Notes under the pieces: model-generated
Told to the model about the DNA's origin: nothing
The model's input: the letters and a program-made list of their open reading frames with translations, nothing else
The model's database searches: none
From: Actinomyces respiraculi
Lineage (GTDB): Bacteria > Actinomycetota > Actinomycetes > Actinomycetales > Actinomycetaceae
Direction of reading: 5' to 3'
Assembly: GCF_014595995.2 (NCBI RefSeq)
Contig: NZ_CP063989.1
Span: 372,001-436,000, forward strand
DNA: 64,000 nt
Shown here: positions 9,073 through 17,847 of the stretch, piece after piece
Layout: every line of letters starts with the position of its first letter
Numbering within the stretch: the stretch's first letter is position 1
Made by a program: the position numbers and the translations under genes

Positions 9073-10082
9073 AAGCCGCACGCCTCAACGCTTACGACAA
9101 GAAGAACCTCGCCCTGAAGATCGAAGAGATCGAGCGCCCCCGGATTCGGCCCGATCAGGTACTCGTCAAGGTGGCTGCCGCAGGGGTCAACCCCGTCGAC
9201 AACATGATCACCCGGGGCGAAGTCACAATGATCGTCTCCTACGGCACGCCGTTGACCGCAGGAAATGAGCTGGTGGGGCGCGTCGAGGAGGTCGGATCCG
9301 AGGTCCGCTCCTTCACCGTCGGAGACCGGGTCTTCGGGCGCCTGCCCCTGGACGCCATCGGGGCCTTCGCCGAGTACGCCGCCGTCGACGCCGATGCTCT
9401 TGCCACGGTCCCCGACTACCTCAGCGATGAGCAGGCCGCCGCCATCCCATTGACGGCACTGACAGTCATGCAGGCCCTCGAGCTCATGGGAGCCCAGGCG
9501 CCCGGAACCATCTTCATCTCAGGTGGAACCGGGGGAGTGGGGGCCATGGCCATCCCGATCGCCAAGGCGAAAGGCCTGACCGTCATCACCAACGGCAGCG
9601 CGTCCAACGAGCAGCGTGTTCGTGACCTGGGCGCAGATCGATTCATCGACTACAAGACCGAGGACTACGCGCAGAGCCTCAGCGGCATCGACTACGTGCT
9701 CGACACCCTCGGTGGGGACGAGACCCGCAGACAGATGACGATCCTCAAGCCGGGCGGGCACATCGTCTCCCTCAAGGGCGTGCCCAATGCGGCCTTCGCC
9801 CGTCGAATAGGTGCGCCGGGGTGGAAACGGCTTCTGTTCGGACTCGCCGGCGCGGGCATGGACCGCGCCGCCCGCCGGCTCGGCGTCACGTACCACTTCA
9901 TCTACGTCAAGTCGAACGGCGCCCAGCTCCAGGAGGCCGCCAACCTCCTCGCGCAGCAGCGCATCGTGCCCTCGATCGACGCCGTGTTCCCCTTCGAGGA
10001 CGTCAACGCCGCCCTCGACAAAGTTGCTAATGGCCGCTCTCGCGGCAAGACCGTTCTGTCCATGAGGGGAGGGGCCCGATGA
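9069..10082 (+). CDS. NADP-dependent zinc-less alcohol dehydrogenase / quinone oxidoreductase (MDR family)
   Basis: The ATG at 9069 overlaps the regulator's stop codon as ATGA, giving a 337-residue medium-chain dehydrogenase. The N-terminal GroES-like domain includes VKVAAAGVNPVDNMITRG and GDRVFGRLPL. The Rossmann domain has GGTGGVG at 152-158. Zinc-binding cysteines are absent, as in the quinone oxidoreductase branch, which reduces quinones or enals with NADPH. Paired with an Rrf2 regulator and a hydrolase, it probably detoxifies an electrophile. The substrate is unknown. Confidence 0.85.
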   Translation: MKAARLNAYDKKNLALKIEEIERPRIRPDQVLVKVAAAGVNPVDNMITRGEVTMIVSYGTPLTAGNELVGRVEEVGSEVRSFTVGDRVFGRLPLDAIGAFAEYAAVDADALATVPDYLSDEQAAAIPLTALTVMQALELMGAQAPGTIFISGGTGGVGAMAIPIAKAKGLTVITNGSASNEQRVRDLGADRFIDYKTEDYAQSLSGIDYVLDTLGGDETRRQMTILKPGGHIVSLKGVPNAAFARRIGAPGWKRLLFGLAGAGMDRAARRLGVTYHFIYVKSNGAQLQEAANLLAQQRIVPSIDAVFPFEDVNAALDKVANGRSRGKTVLSMRGGAR

Positions 10083-10915
10083 CCTACCTGACGGCTCCGA
10101 CGAGGCATATTCAGGTTGCGGGCAAGGCTGTCGCTTACCGCGACCTCGGCGAGGTGACGGACGCGCCCACGCTTGTCATGCTTGTTCACCTCGCCGCCAC
10201 CATGGACAACTGGGACCCCGCCCTCGTCGACCTGATTGCCGCTCAGCGGCGAGTCGTCGTCGTCGACCTGCCCGGCGTGGGCTCGAGTGAGGGCGACGTC
10301 GCCACGACGATCCCCGCCATGGCGCGCCAGGTGACAGACTTCATCGACGCACTGGGCCTCACTGAGATCGACCTGCTCGGTCTGTCCATGGGGGGAATGA
10401 TTGCCCAGGAGGTGGTGCGCGGTCGCCCCGACCTCGTTGCCCACCTCGTTCTCGTGGGCACCGGGCCGCGAGCGGGCGTTGGTATCGACAGGGTCACGTC
10501 AAGAACCTTCTTCTACATGGCTCGCGCCGCGCTGCGCCGTACGGACCCCAAGCGCTACATCTTCTACACTCACGACGAACGGGGGAAGGCCGAGGCTGCA
10601 AAGGCCCTGGGGCGCCTTGCCTCCCGCGAACCGAGATACGCCGGAGACCCCATGAGCGTTCGGGGCTTCCTCCGACAGCTCGTCGCGATCCGCAGGTGGG
10701 GGCGCGATGCCCATGATGACCTTGCGTGGGTCGCTCCGGCCACCCTGATCGTCAACGGCGACCAGGACATGATGGTGCCAACCAGCAACTCCTACGACAT
10801 GCACAAGCGGATCGTGGGCAGTGAGCTCATCATCTATCCGGATGCCGGGCACGGTTCGATCTTCCAATACGCCTCGCGTTTCGCAGACGATCTCGCGCAG
10901 TTCCTCGCATCCTGA
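10079..10915 (+). CDS. Alpha/beta hydrolase
   Basis: The 278-residue protein begins at an ATG overlapping the previous stop (ATGA), so the three-gene operon is translationally coupled. The nucleophile elbow is GLSMGG with Ser at about residue 103. An oxyanion-type segment (VMLVHLAATMDNWDP) precedes it, the acid is probably in VNGDQDMMVP, and the catalytic His lies in PDAGHGSIF near the C terminus. The fold resembles ester or C-C hydrolases and haloperoxidase-like enzymes. The reaction cannot be predicted, but linkage to the oxidoreductase suggests the same detoxification pathway. Confidence 0.85.
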   Translation: MTYLTAPTRHIQVAGKAVAYRDLGEVTDAPTLVMLVHLAATMDNWDPALVDLIAAQRRVVVVDLPGVGSSEGDVATTIPAMARQVTDFIDALGLTEIDLLGLSMGGMIAQEVVRGRPDLVAHLVLVGTGPRAGVGIDRVTSRTFFYMARAALRRTDPKRYIFYTHDERGKAEAAKALGRLASREPRYAGDPMSVRGFLRQLVAIRRWGRDAHDDLAWVAPATLIVNGDQDMMVPTSNSYDMHKRIVGSELIIYPDAGHGSIFQYASRFADDLAQFLAS

Positions 10916-10917
10916 CA

Positions 10918-10946
10918 GCGCACGAGCCCGGCGCGGGCTCGTGCGC
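10918..10946. terminator. Bidirectional hairpin terminator between convergent genes
   Basis: A perfect 13-bp stem (GCGCACGAGCCCG at 10918-10930, complement at 10934-10946) encloses a GCG loop. It lies 2 bases after the hydrolase stop and 14 bases before the end of the convergent DUF4256-like gene, so it can serve both strands. No T-tract is evident, as is common in high-GC Actinobacteria. Confidence 0.7.
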
Positions 10947-10960
10947 CAGCACGCCCGCGC

Positions 10961-11482
10961 TTAGACCTCGAGCACGCCCCGCCACCCGCGGGAGGCGTAG
11001 TACGAGTCCGCGCCGTTGTGGTAGACGAACACCCGCCCGTAGCGCCGGTCGCCGAACAGGGCTCCGCCCAGCGCCCGCAGCGCTGGGGGAGTAGCCAGCC
11101 ACGTCGAGGTCCTCAGGTCGAACTCGCCCAGGCTCTGCAGGTGGTGGTACTCCTCCTCGCCCATGAGTCGTACCCCGGCCGCCGTGGCCTCGCCAACAGC
11201 ACTAGCCCGAGGAGGGTTTCGCTTCCTCCCGCGCAGGGCCTCCTCGTCCAGACACAGGCTCCGTCTGCCCGCAGGCGACTCCACCGAGCAGTCGTAGAAG
11301 GTGACGACGCCGGACTGCTCGTCAACGCCGACGACGTCGGGCTCGCCGTCGGAGGCCTCCAGGAGCTCTAAGGTGCGCAGCGCCTCGGGACGCTCCGCCA
11401 GGCGTTCAGCCACCTGCTCCCACCGCGCGCCAACGTGGCGGTGAGGGTGGGAGACGAAACGTGTGCGCAGGACCTCGAGCAT
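10961..11482 (-). CDS. DUF4256 domain-containing protein
   Basis: The 173-residue protein begins at the ATG at 11482 behind an AGGAGGGG ribosome site; the open frame upstream lacks a comparable signal. It matches the DUF4256 pattern from end to end: RFVSHPHRHVGARWEQV at the start, then FYDCSVESPAGRRSLCLD, GEFDLRTSTWLATPP, and DRRYGRVFVYHNGADSYYAS. The family is cytosolic and its biochemical role is unknown. Its high conservation and full length suggest it is functional. It converges on the hydrolase operon across the shared terminator. Confidence 0.8.
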   Translation of the reverse strand: MLEVLRTRFVSHPHRHVGARWEQVAERLAERPEALRTLELLEASDGEPDVVGVDEQSGVVTFYDCSVESPAGRRSLCLDEEALRGRKRNPPRASAVGEATAAGVRLMGEEEYHHLQSLGEFDLRTSTWLATPPALRALGGALFGDRRYGRVFVYHNGADSYYASRGWRGVLEV

Positions 11483-11593
11483 GTCCCCTCCTGTCTGTGG
11501 TGAGCCGTGCCCGTGGCAGGCGGCCACTGGGAACGTCGTGTAGAGGCTAGCGGCACCTCCCTGCACCTGCTCCGCCACGGCGGGCGAGCTGTG

Positions 11594-12955
11594 CTATTGG
11601 CGGCTGAGCCGCTCGGACATCACCAGGCCCAGGGCTCCCAGGGCCATGAGGTAGACGGGGAAGAGCCACAGGCCCGTCGCCGAGGACAAGAAGCCGAAGA
11701 GCGGCGGCATGAGGGTCGTGCCCGTGTACGCGGCGGCCATCTGGATGCCGACGATGGCCTGCGAGTTCTCACGCCCGAAGTTCTCCGGCGTCGAGTGGAT
11801 GATCGCCGGGTAGATCGGGGCCGAGCCCACGCCCGCGAGGATGAGTCCCGCGAAAGACACGACCCCCAGCGGCAGTGCCAGCACGAGCGAGCCGACGATC
11901 GCCAGGGAGAAGCCGAGGCGGATGAGCGCCCGGTCCCCCAGGCGTTCCGCGACGAAGCCCGCCAGGAAGCGCCCAGCCGTCAGCCCCAGGATGTAGAAGG
12001 CGCCAAAGCGTGCCGCCAGCGTCGGGTCGAAGCCCCGGTCGTCGACGAAGTACGTGGCGCCCCACAGCATCGCCGTCGCCTCCGTGGCGCAGTAGGCGAA
12101 GAAGGACAGCAGCACCGTGGGCACGCCCGGGATGCGCAGGGCCCCGCCCAGTGGTACCGCCTGGGCCTCCGGTGCGTCGTCGGCCGCGGCGTGGGCGGCG
12201 CAGACCCGGCGCCACAGCGGCAGCGAGAGGAAGAGGAAGGCCGCAAGCGCCACCTGCGCCCAGCCCACGCCCGAGTAGGCGAGGGGCCACCCGCCGTCCG
12301 TCGCCAGGGCCAGGCTCATGATGAAGGGGCTGATGGAGGCGCCCACGCCCCAGAAGGAGTGCAGCCAGTTCATGTGCCGGGCGTTGTAGTACAGGGCCAC
12401 GTAGTTGTTGAGGGCGGCGTCGACGGCGCCCGCACCCAGGCCGTAGGGCACGGCCCACAGCAGCAGCATCCAGAACTGGGTGGCGAAGGAGAAGCCGAGA
12501 AGGGCCAGGGCCGTCATGGTGACGCTCACGGCCGTGACGAGGCCGACGCCGAAGCGCCGTGTGAGCCTGTCGGAGCTGAGGGAGGAGACGATCGTGCCCA
12601 GGGCGATGATGACGGTGACGATGCCCGCGAAGGAGGTCGGTACCGACAGGTCCTCGTGCATGACGGGCCAGCCGGAACCGACGAGCGAGTCCGGCAGCCC
12701 GAGGCTGACGAAGGCGAGGTAGATGATCGCGAGCAACAGTGCGTACACGACGGCGGCTCCGAGTGGGTGGGGAGGGCGGTGCGGGTGCCCGGCTGACAAC
12801 AGGGTCCCGACGGCGACTCCGAGTACGTGGAGGAGCACGGGACGGCGACATCCGAACGGTCGTGAGATTACTGTGCTGCGGCCCGCCGACGGTGTGCGAG
12901 GTCGGTCACGGGGTCCGTTGGGGACAGCAGCGGGGTCAGTCGCGAGCTCAGTCAC
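11594..12955 (-). CDS. Major facilitator superfamily transporter
   Basis: The 453-residue protein has a polar N-terminal leader of about 65 residues and then twelve predicted membrane segments, from VVYALLLAIIYLAFVSLGLPDSL onward. The SSDRLTRRFG loop between TM2 and TM3 is the MFS signature region, and FVAERLGDRALIRLG repeats it in the second half. ALNNYVALYYNARHMNWLH resembles FucP-like sugar transporters, so a sugar or similar solute is plausible. The GTG start at 12955 overlaps the arfB stop by 8 bases, supporting translational coupling. A start nearer the first membrane segment cannot be excluded. Confidence 0.8.
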   Translation of the reverse strand: MTELATDPAAVPNGPRDRPRTPSAGRSTVISRPFGCRRPVLLHVLGVAVGTLLSAGHPHRPPHPLGAAVVYALLLAIIYLAFVSLGLPDSLVGSGWPVMHEDLSVPTSFAGIVTVIIALGTIVSSLSSDRLTRRFGVGLVTAVSVTMTALALLGFSFATQFWMLLLWAVPYGLGAGAVDAALNNYVALYYNARHMNWLHSFWGVGASISPFIMSLALATDGGWPLAYSGVGWAQVALAAFLFLSLPLWRRVCAAHAAADDAPEAQAVPLGGALRIPGVPTVLLSFFAYCATEATAMLWGATYFVDDRGFDPTLAARFGAFYILGLTAGRFLAGFVAERLGDRALIRLGFSLAIVGSLVLALPLGVVSFAGLILAGVGSAPIYPAIIHSTPENFGRENSQAIVGIQMAAAYTGTTLMPPLFGFLSSATGLWLFPVYLMALGALGLVMSERLSRQ

Positions 12956-13403
12956 CCGGAACCGGCCTGCGCCTGCCCGCCTTGATCTCGCCGCGCCGTT
13001 TCTTCGCCGCCAGCCGACGGCGATGGGACCCCGCCGTCGGTCTCGTCGCCCGTCGCACCTGGACGGGAGCGAGCGCCGCCCGCAGCAGCCCCGCCAGGCG
13101 CTCGCGGGCGGCTTTGCGGTTCTGGCGCTGCGAGCGCTGCTGTGAGGCCGTGACCGTCAGAACCGTCCCCGTGAGGTAACCCGGCGCGTGCCGGGCCAGG
13201 TGCGCCAGGGCCCGCGCGCGCTGGTGCTCGTCCAGGGCCGACGTCGTCGCCACGTCCAGGCTCAACTGGACCCGCGAGTCGGAGGTGTTGACCCCCTGCC
13301 CGCCTGGCCCGCCCGAGTGGGAGAAGGTCTCCACCAGGTCTCCCGCCGGGACCGTCAGCCCCCTCGGGCAGCCCGGGCCGGGACTGATGCGCAGATCGTC
13401 CAT
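12948..13403 (-). CDS. arfB: Alternative ribosome-rescue factor ArfB (peptidyl-tRNA hydrolase)
   Basis: The 151-residue protein has the codon-independent release-factor core. SHSGGPGGQGVNTSDSRVQL puts the catalytic GGQ at residues 34-36. The C-terminal 40 residues are a basic tail (ATRPTAGSHRRRLAAKKRRG), which in ArfB/ICT1 enters the empty mRNA channel of stalled ribosomes. It hydrolyses peptidyl-tRNA on non-stop complexes. It is divergent from ddh and overlaps the MFS gene by 8 bases downstream. Confidence 0.93.
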   Translation of the reverse strand: MDDLRISPGPGCPRGLTVPAGDLVETFSHSGGPGGQGVNTSDSRVQLSLDVATTSALDEHQRARALAHLARHAPGYLTGTVLTVTASQQRSQRQNRKAARERLAGLLRAALAPVQVRRATRPTAGSHRRRLAAKKRRGEIKAGRRRPVPGD

Positions 13404-13431
13404 GGCGACAGTCTGGACCGCCCGGGTGCGT

Positions 13432-13474
13432 GCGCGTCACTGAGACGCAGGTGCGAGCGCGTTACTGAGACACA
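13432..13474. promoter_or_regulatory. Pair of 18-bp direct repeats in the arfB-ddh divergent promoter region
   Basis: Near-identical words GCGCGTCACTGAGACGCA (13432-13449) and GCGCGTTACTGAGACACA (13457-13474) are 25 bases apart, differing at two positions. They sit in the 138-base gap between the divergent arfB and ddh starts. The spacing of about two helical turns fits two binding sites for a regulator on one DNA face. No partner is identified. Confidence 0.45.
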
Positions 13475-13541
13475 TGACCTGACGGAAACATCCGGATGGA
13501 AGACTTGCAGTCGATTCAGAACGTCTACCAGGAGATCCGCA

Positions 13542-14513
13542 ATGATCAGGGTTGTTATCAACGGCTACGGGAACCTCGGACGCGGCGTCGAGCAGGCCGT
13601 GAGCAAGACCGAGGACATGGAGGTCGCCGTCGTCCTCACTCGACGCGACCCGGCCGGCGTCACCACCCTCGGGGCGCCCGTCGCCCACCTCGACGACGCC
13701 GCCGACTGGGCCGACAAGGCGGACGTCTGCATCAACTGCGGCGGCTCCGCCACCGACCTCATCGAGCAGACCCCCGCCGCCGCCGCGCTGTTCCACACGG
13801 TCGACTCCTTCGACACGCACGCACGCATCCCTGAGCACTTCGCAGCCGTCGACGCCGCCGCTCAGGCCGCCGGCCACCTCACCCTCATCTCCGCCGGCTG
13901 GGACCCGGGCCTGTTCTCCATGCTGCGGGTGCTCGGCGACGCCGTCCTGCCCGACGGCGAGACCACCACCTTCTGGGGGCCCGGCGTCTCCCAGGGTCAC
14001 TCCGACGCCCTGCGGCGCATCGACGGCGTGCTCGACGCCAAGCAGTACACGCTGCCGGTAGCGTCGGCGGTCGAGCAGGCGAAGACGGGTTCGGCTGCGG
14101 GGCTGACGACTCGTGAGAAGCACACGCGTGAGTGCTATGTCGTGGCTGCCGAGGGTGCGGACCGGGCGGCCATTGAGGCCGAGATCAAGGCGATGCCCTA
14201 CTACTTCGCCGACTACGACACGACCGTCACCTTCGTCACTGCCGAGGAGCTGGCTGCCGGGCACTCCGGTATCCCGCACGGGGGTCAGGTCATCCGTCGT
14301 GGTGCCACCTCCGAGGGCGTGCACGCGACCATCGGCTTTGAGCTGGCGCTGGGCTCCAACCCGGAGTTCACTGGTGCGGTGCTGGTGGCGGTTGCCCGCG
14401 CGGTGGTGCGGATGGCTGAGCGCGGTGAGGTCGGAGCCCGCACGGTCTTCGATGTGACGCTTGCGGACCTGTCCCCTCGGAGCCCGGAGGAGCTGCGCGC
14501 CAGCTTCCTGTGA
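13542..14513 (+). CDS. ddh: meso-Diaminopimelate D-dehydrogenase
   Basis: The ATG at 13542 follows GGAG with good spacing and gives 323 residues, the usual size. The Rossmann motif GYGNLGRG is at 8-15. Substrate-binding segments include VDSFDTHARIPEHF, LISAGWDPGLFSM and FWGPGVSQGHSDALRRIDGV, characteristic of Ddh. The enzyme converts tetrahydrodipicolinate, ammonia and NADPH in one step to meso-diaminopimelate for lysine and cell-wall synthesis. Its 3' third is the parent of a chimeric copy at 19.5 kb, so the island begins directly after this gene. Confidence 0.93.
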   Translation: MIRVVINGYGNLGRGVEQAVSKTEDMEVAVVLTRRDPAGVTTLGAPVAHLDDAADWADKADVCINCGGSATDLIEQTPAAAALFHTVDSFDTHARIPEHFAAVDAAAQAAGHLTLISAGWDPGLFSMLRVLGDAVLPDGETTTFWGPGVSQGHSDALRRIDGVLDAKQYTLPVASAVEQAKTGSAAGLTTREKHTRECYVVAAEGADRAAIEAEIKAMPYYFADYDTTVTFVTAEELAAGHSGIPHGGQVIRRGATSEGVHATIGFELALGSNPEFTGAVLVAVARAVVRMAERGEVGARTVFDVTLADLSPRSPEELRASFL

Positions 14514-14630
14514 GCTGAGCGGAGGCAACGCCGCGCGGGTGCTTGCTGTGTGGGGGGTCACTTCGTTACGGTCGACGGGCGGGTTCCCCGGCTCGTGAGC
14601 AGTGTCGCCGTTCCTGAGTGAGGTGTGCTT

Positions 14631-17213
14631 GTGTCCACCGGTCCCGATGACACTCTGGTGACGCCCGGCGCGCCCGGGCTGCCCCCTGGGTACGGCCAGG
14701 GGTTGAGGGACGTCCCGGCTGAGGCGTGGATGCGGGTTCCGCCTGAGGGGTGGGAGCGGGCGCGGGACGCGTGGGCCCGATGGCTGGGGCGCCATCCGCG
14801 GGTGGTGCGGCTGCTGAGCCGGGTGGCGCAGCTTGGGCAGGTCGGCTCCCTGCTGCTGGCTGTGGCACTGGTGGTGGTTGAGGGGCTGGCGCACGCGCTG
14901 GTTCCCGCGGTGAGCCTGCTGGCCGGGCTGCTGGTGCTGGTGGCGGTGGCTCGCACGCGTACCGTGAGCACGCGGTCGCTGACGATGTTGCTGAGTGCGA
15001 GCACGGTATGGGCGTTGGGAATCGCCGTGCTCACAACCGCGCTGGGCAATGCGGAGGGCCTGTCTGCGCGCGATGACGGCGCCATCATCTCCTTGGCGGC
15101 ATTCGTTGAGGAGCCGGGCAAGCTGCTCATCCTCCTGCTGCCGGCGCTGGTGGCACCGGGGCGTATGCGGCGCATGGCGGCGTCGGACTGGGCGCTGATG
15201 GGGTATGCGGCGGGGGCTGGTTTCACGATCGCGGAGGACTCGGTCAGGCGTCTGACGACAGCCACGAACCTGTGGAGCATCCTTGCCGAGCTCTTTGACG
15301 AGGGAACGCACTACTCGCTCAACCCGTTGACCTCAGGGTCGCTTGAGAGAGGACTTGAGGCGCCGTTCACCGGCGAGTGGGTCGAGGTCATGGCGGTGGG
15401 TCACCATGTCTCGACGATGCTGGTCGCCGCCACACTCGGCCTGGCGATCGCTGCCTGGCGCTACGCCGGGAGGCTGGGGACCTCGGATGCCTCAGTCTCA
15501 GTGGGGCTGTGGTGGCGGATGCTGTCGGTGGTGGGGCCGGTGGCTGCGCTGGGCTACGTCATCACGGACCATGCCGCCTACAACGCGTCGGTTGCGTGGT
15601 CGGGATGGGTGGACGAGGGCGGTCTGCTGTTCGGGCCGCTGAGCTTCGTGTGGTTCATATGCGGCATGGGGCATGGGCAGGTTCCTGTCGTGGTGCTGCT
15701 GCTGGGGCTGTGCCTGGCGGTTGACGCGCACCGTCGTATGCGTGCGGGGTTCATGGGGCGGGTGGACCCTGAGCGTGGGGCGGTGCCGCCGCTGTCTGGT
15801 GTGAGTGCTCGGTGGCGTGAGCCTCTACGTGCCGTGGTGGCGGTGGGGGTCTTCGCCTGGAGCGACTTGGCGGTGATCCTGTCGGGTTACACACGTCCGG
15901 ACCTGACGCGTGCGGAGCGGATGCGGCGCGGGCGCCGGGTGGGCCAGCTGATCCTGCAGGTGCGGCGCCAGGCAATGAGTGTGACGTCCCCGGGCGGGGA
16001 GCCCACCGCCAGGAGGCGGTGGGCGCTCGGGGCGCTTGTGGTGGCGGCGGTGTCGGTGGCCGCGTGCCTGGCGGTCGGCGTCGTCATCGGCCGCAGCATC
16101 GGCCCGGCGGCAAGCAGCCCCGACGACGCCGTGTTCTTCGCCGGACTCTTGGATGGCCTGGCCTCGTGGTGGGACGGATTGAACCCTGCCGCGCAGATCC
16201 TGCTCATCGCGCTGGGAGTTCTGGCACTGATGAGCATGGGGGCCTCGGCCGCCCTGGCCATGGGGGCGGTCGGCGTCGTGACGTGGTTCGCGGGGCACGG
16301 TCACGGGGTCGCCGCCTTCATGCGTGACCCCCGTGCGGCGACGGCGAGCTACGTGCGCAACGTGACACCCGGCCAGCTGCTCATGGACGTTGTCGACTTC
16401 GCCACCACCTTCATCCCCGGCTCGGCGCTGGGGGTGGGGCTGCGTACGGCTGAGAGGTCCTTGAGCGCCACCGTTGCTGCGCGCCGCTCGGCTCGTCTGC
16501 CGGACCTCGCGTCCTTGTTCCAGATGCGTGACGAGGCGCTGGCCGCCCGCCGCGCGGCGGAGGCCCACCTCAAGGACCTGCTGCCGCCGGGGACGAGGAT
16601 GCCGGACTTCAACAAGAGGAACTATGAGGACACGCTGGATTTACTACGTCGAGGTGGGCATGACAGGGAAGCGCTCGATCAACTGAGGGAAGCGTCTGAG
16701 AACTGTCACACTGCGCGTCCGCGTGCGGGCCGTATCACTGAAGTTGCTGGCGAGGTTGGAGGCTTGCAGGAGTTGGAACGACACGGCTACACAGTGCCAG
16801 ATGCCTTTCGCCCTCAGGGGCTGGAGGCGAAGCCCACGGGTCCCCGCAAGGTTGACATGCTGGCGGTGTCGGCTGACCGTGGGAGTATCCACGTGCCTGA
16901 GCTCAAGGGCGGAACAGGCCGGCTGAAAACGAATCCGGTGCGCACCCTTTTCGAGGGGAGGGCTCCTCAGGGGACGCCTGCCTACGTGCGTGACCGTATG
17001 CTCCGTGACGACAGGGTCATCGAGTTCTTCCGGGACAACCCGGACCTGTGGGAAGGGGTCAAGCGCGGCGACATCACGGTCACGAGCGACGTCATCTCAA
17101 CCCCGGAAGCGGGGTTCGTGAATCGCGGCAACCCGATCGACGTGGACCTGGCCTCCCACCCGCAGATCGTCACTGCAATCGAGCAGAGAATCGCTGCACT
17201 GGGCAGCCCCTGA
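14631..17213 (+). CDS. PrsW-like polytopic membrane domain fused to a C-terminal predicted PD-(D/E)XK nuclease toxin
   Basis: The GTG at 14631 has GAGG 7 bases upstream and gives 860 residues; a GTG 6 bases earlier is in the same frame. Residues about 65-365 form a polytopic domain with PrsW protease hallmarks: EEPGK (E160, E161, K164), GFTIAED (E202), GHH (H258-259) and DHAAYN (H314). Two more hydrophobic stretches follow at about 463-490 and 524-552, then FMRDPRAATASYV, a pre-toxin-like segment seen in actinobacterial polymorphic toxins. The last 200 residues are soluble; an upstream Glu (EVAGEVGGLQELERHGY), D742 and E757-L-K759 (HVPELKGG) fit a PD-(D/E)XK nuclease. Four paralogous small genes follow, as expected for immunity proteins. 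The toxin role is inferred. Confidence 0.65.
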   Translation: MSTGPDDTLVTPGAPGLPPGYGQGLRDVPAEAWMRVPPEGWERARDAWARWLGRHPRVVRLLSRVAQLGQVGSLLLAVALVVVEGLAHALVPAVSLLAGLLVLVAVARTRTVSTRSLTMLLSASTVWALGIAVLTTALGNAEGLSARDDGAIISLAAFVEEPGKLLILLLPALVAPGRMRRMAASDWALMGYAAGAGFTIAEDSVRRLTTATNLWSILAELFDEGTHYSLNPLTSGSLERGLEAPFTGEWVEVMAVGHHVSTMLVAATLGLAIAAWRYAGRLGTSDASVSVGLWWRMLSVVGPVAALGYVITDHAAYNASVAWSGWVDEGGLLFGPLSFVWFICGMGHGQVPVVVLLLGLCLAVDAHRRMRAGFMGRVDPERGAVPPLSGVSARWREPLRAVVAVGVFAWSDLAVILSGYTRPDLTRAERMRRGRRVGQLILQVRRQAMSVTSPGGEPTARRRWALGALVVAAVSVAACLAVGVVIGRSIGPAASSPDDAVFFAGLLDGLASWWDGLNPAAQILLIALGVLALMSMGASAALAMGAVGVVTWFAGHGHGVAAFMRDPRAATASYVRNVTPGQLLMDVVDFATTFIPGSALGVGLRTAERSLSATVAARRSARLPDLASLFQMRDEALAARRAAEAHLKDLLPPGTRMPDFNKRNYEDTLDLLRRGGHDREALDQLREASENCHTARPRAGRITEVAGEVGGLQELERHGYTVPDAFRPQGLEAKPTGPRKVDMLAVSADRGSIHVPELKGGTGRLKTNPVRTLFEGRAPQGTPAYVRDRMLRDDRVIEFFRDNPDLWEGVKRGDITVTSDVISTPEAGFVNRGNPIDVDLASHPQIVTAIEQRIAALGSP

Positions 17214-17261
17214 CTCAACTGCCAGCCAATGTAAACGCACAACCTCTAAGGAGAGCTGAAC

Positions 17262-17801
17262 ATGAAGATGGAGACGTTGCCGGTTGAGACGGCGGTGGAA
17301 TGGGTGACGGCGTGGACGGGTCTGTCCTGGCCGGTGTCCTGGGAGACGGCCTTTGCGATCCGTGACCGTCTGGGGTGGGTTTCTCATCCTAAGAATAGTC
17401 GTTTCTTCGTAACCTCCTTGTCTACCGGGGAGGCTGATGGAGGCATGACAAAAGATGAAAATGGTCTGTTCAGGGGGATCGACTTTTCGTTGGCGACAGT
17501 CGTGGTGCGGGGACAGGAGGAGCCTGATACGGCGTTTGTGACGTGGGCTGCGTACGAGTCGTATGTCGAGGCCCTGGCGGGTGTGTTCGGTCAGCCTCGG
17601 ACGGAGGTGCGGCGCCGCGGTGCTGAGAGTGAGCACCGTAATTCGAAGTGGTACCTGCCCAACAGATCGTCCTTCAGCCTGACGGCCTTGCCGGGGGTCA
17701 TCACAGTGTACGTGTTCTCGCCTGAGGTGACGTGGGCTGATCTTGAGGATCAGCGTCTGACTGAGGAGTACGGCGAGAACTGGGAGGACTTCATTGAGTG
17801 A
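17262..17801 (+). CDS. Putative immunity protein, tandem paralogue 1
   Basis: This 179-residue soluble protein starts at an ATG behind AAGGAGAG, 48 bases after the toxin fusion. It shares with the next three genes the opening METLPVETAVEWVTAWTGLS and the AFAIRDRLGWV segment. Also shared are EPDTA-VTWAAYESYVEAL in the middle and DLEDQRLTEEYGENWEDFIE at the end. The centre (about residues 40-65) and the region around 125 differ between copies. I recall the family as DUF6301 from Actinomyces annotations but could not check. Tandem position behind a predicted nuclease suggests it neutralises that toxin. Confidence 0.65.
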   Translation: MKMETLPVETAVEWVTAWTGLSWPVSWETAFAIRDRLGWVSHPKNSRFFVTSLSTGEADGGMTKDENGLFRGIDFSLATVVVRGQEEPDTAFVTWAAYESYVEALAGVFGQPRTEVRRRGAESEHRNSKWYLPNRSSFSLTALPGVITVYVFSPEVTWADLEDQRLTEEYGENWEDFIE

Positions 17802-17847
17802 GGGAGAAGGTGCCTGAGGCTGTTGTCTGACGGGAGGGGGTTGTCTG

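Noticed and set aside
13437..15311. 624-codon minus-strand frame across ddh and the toxin gene
   Set aside because: It spans two genes with clear motifs on the plus strand and reads as Arg/His/Gln-rich nonsense.
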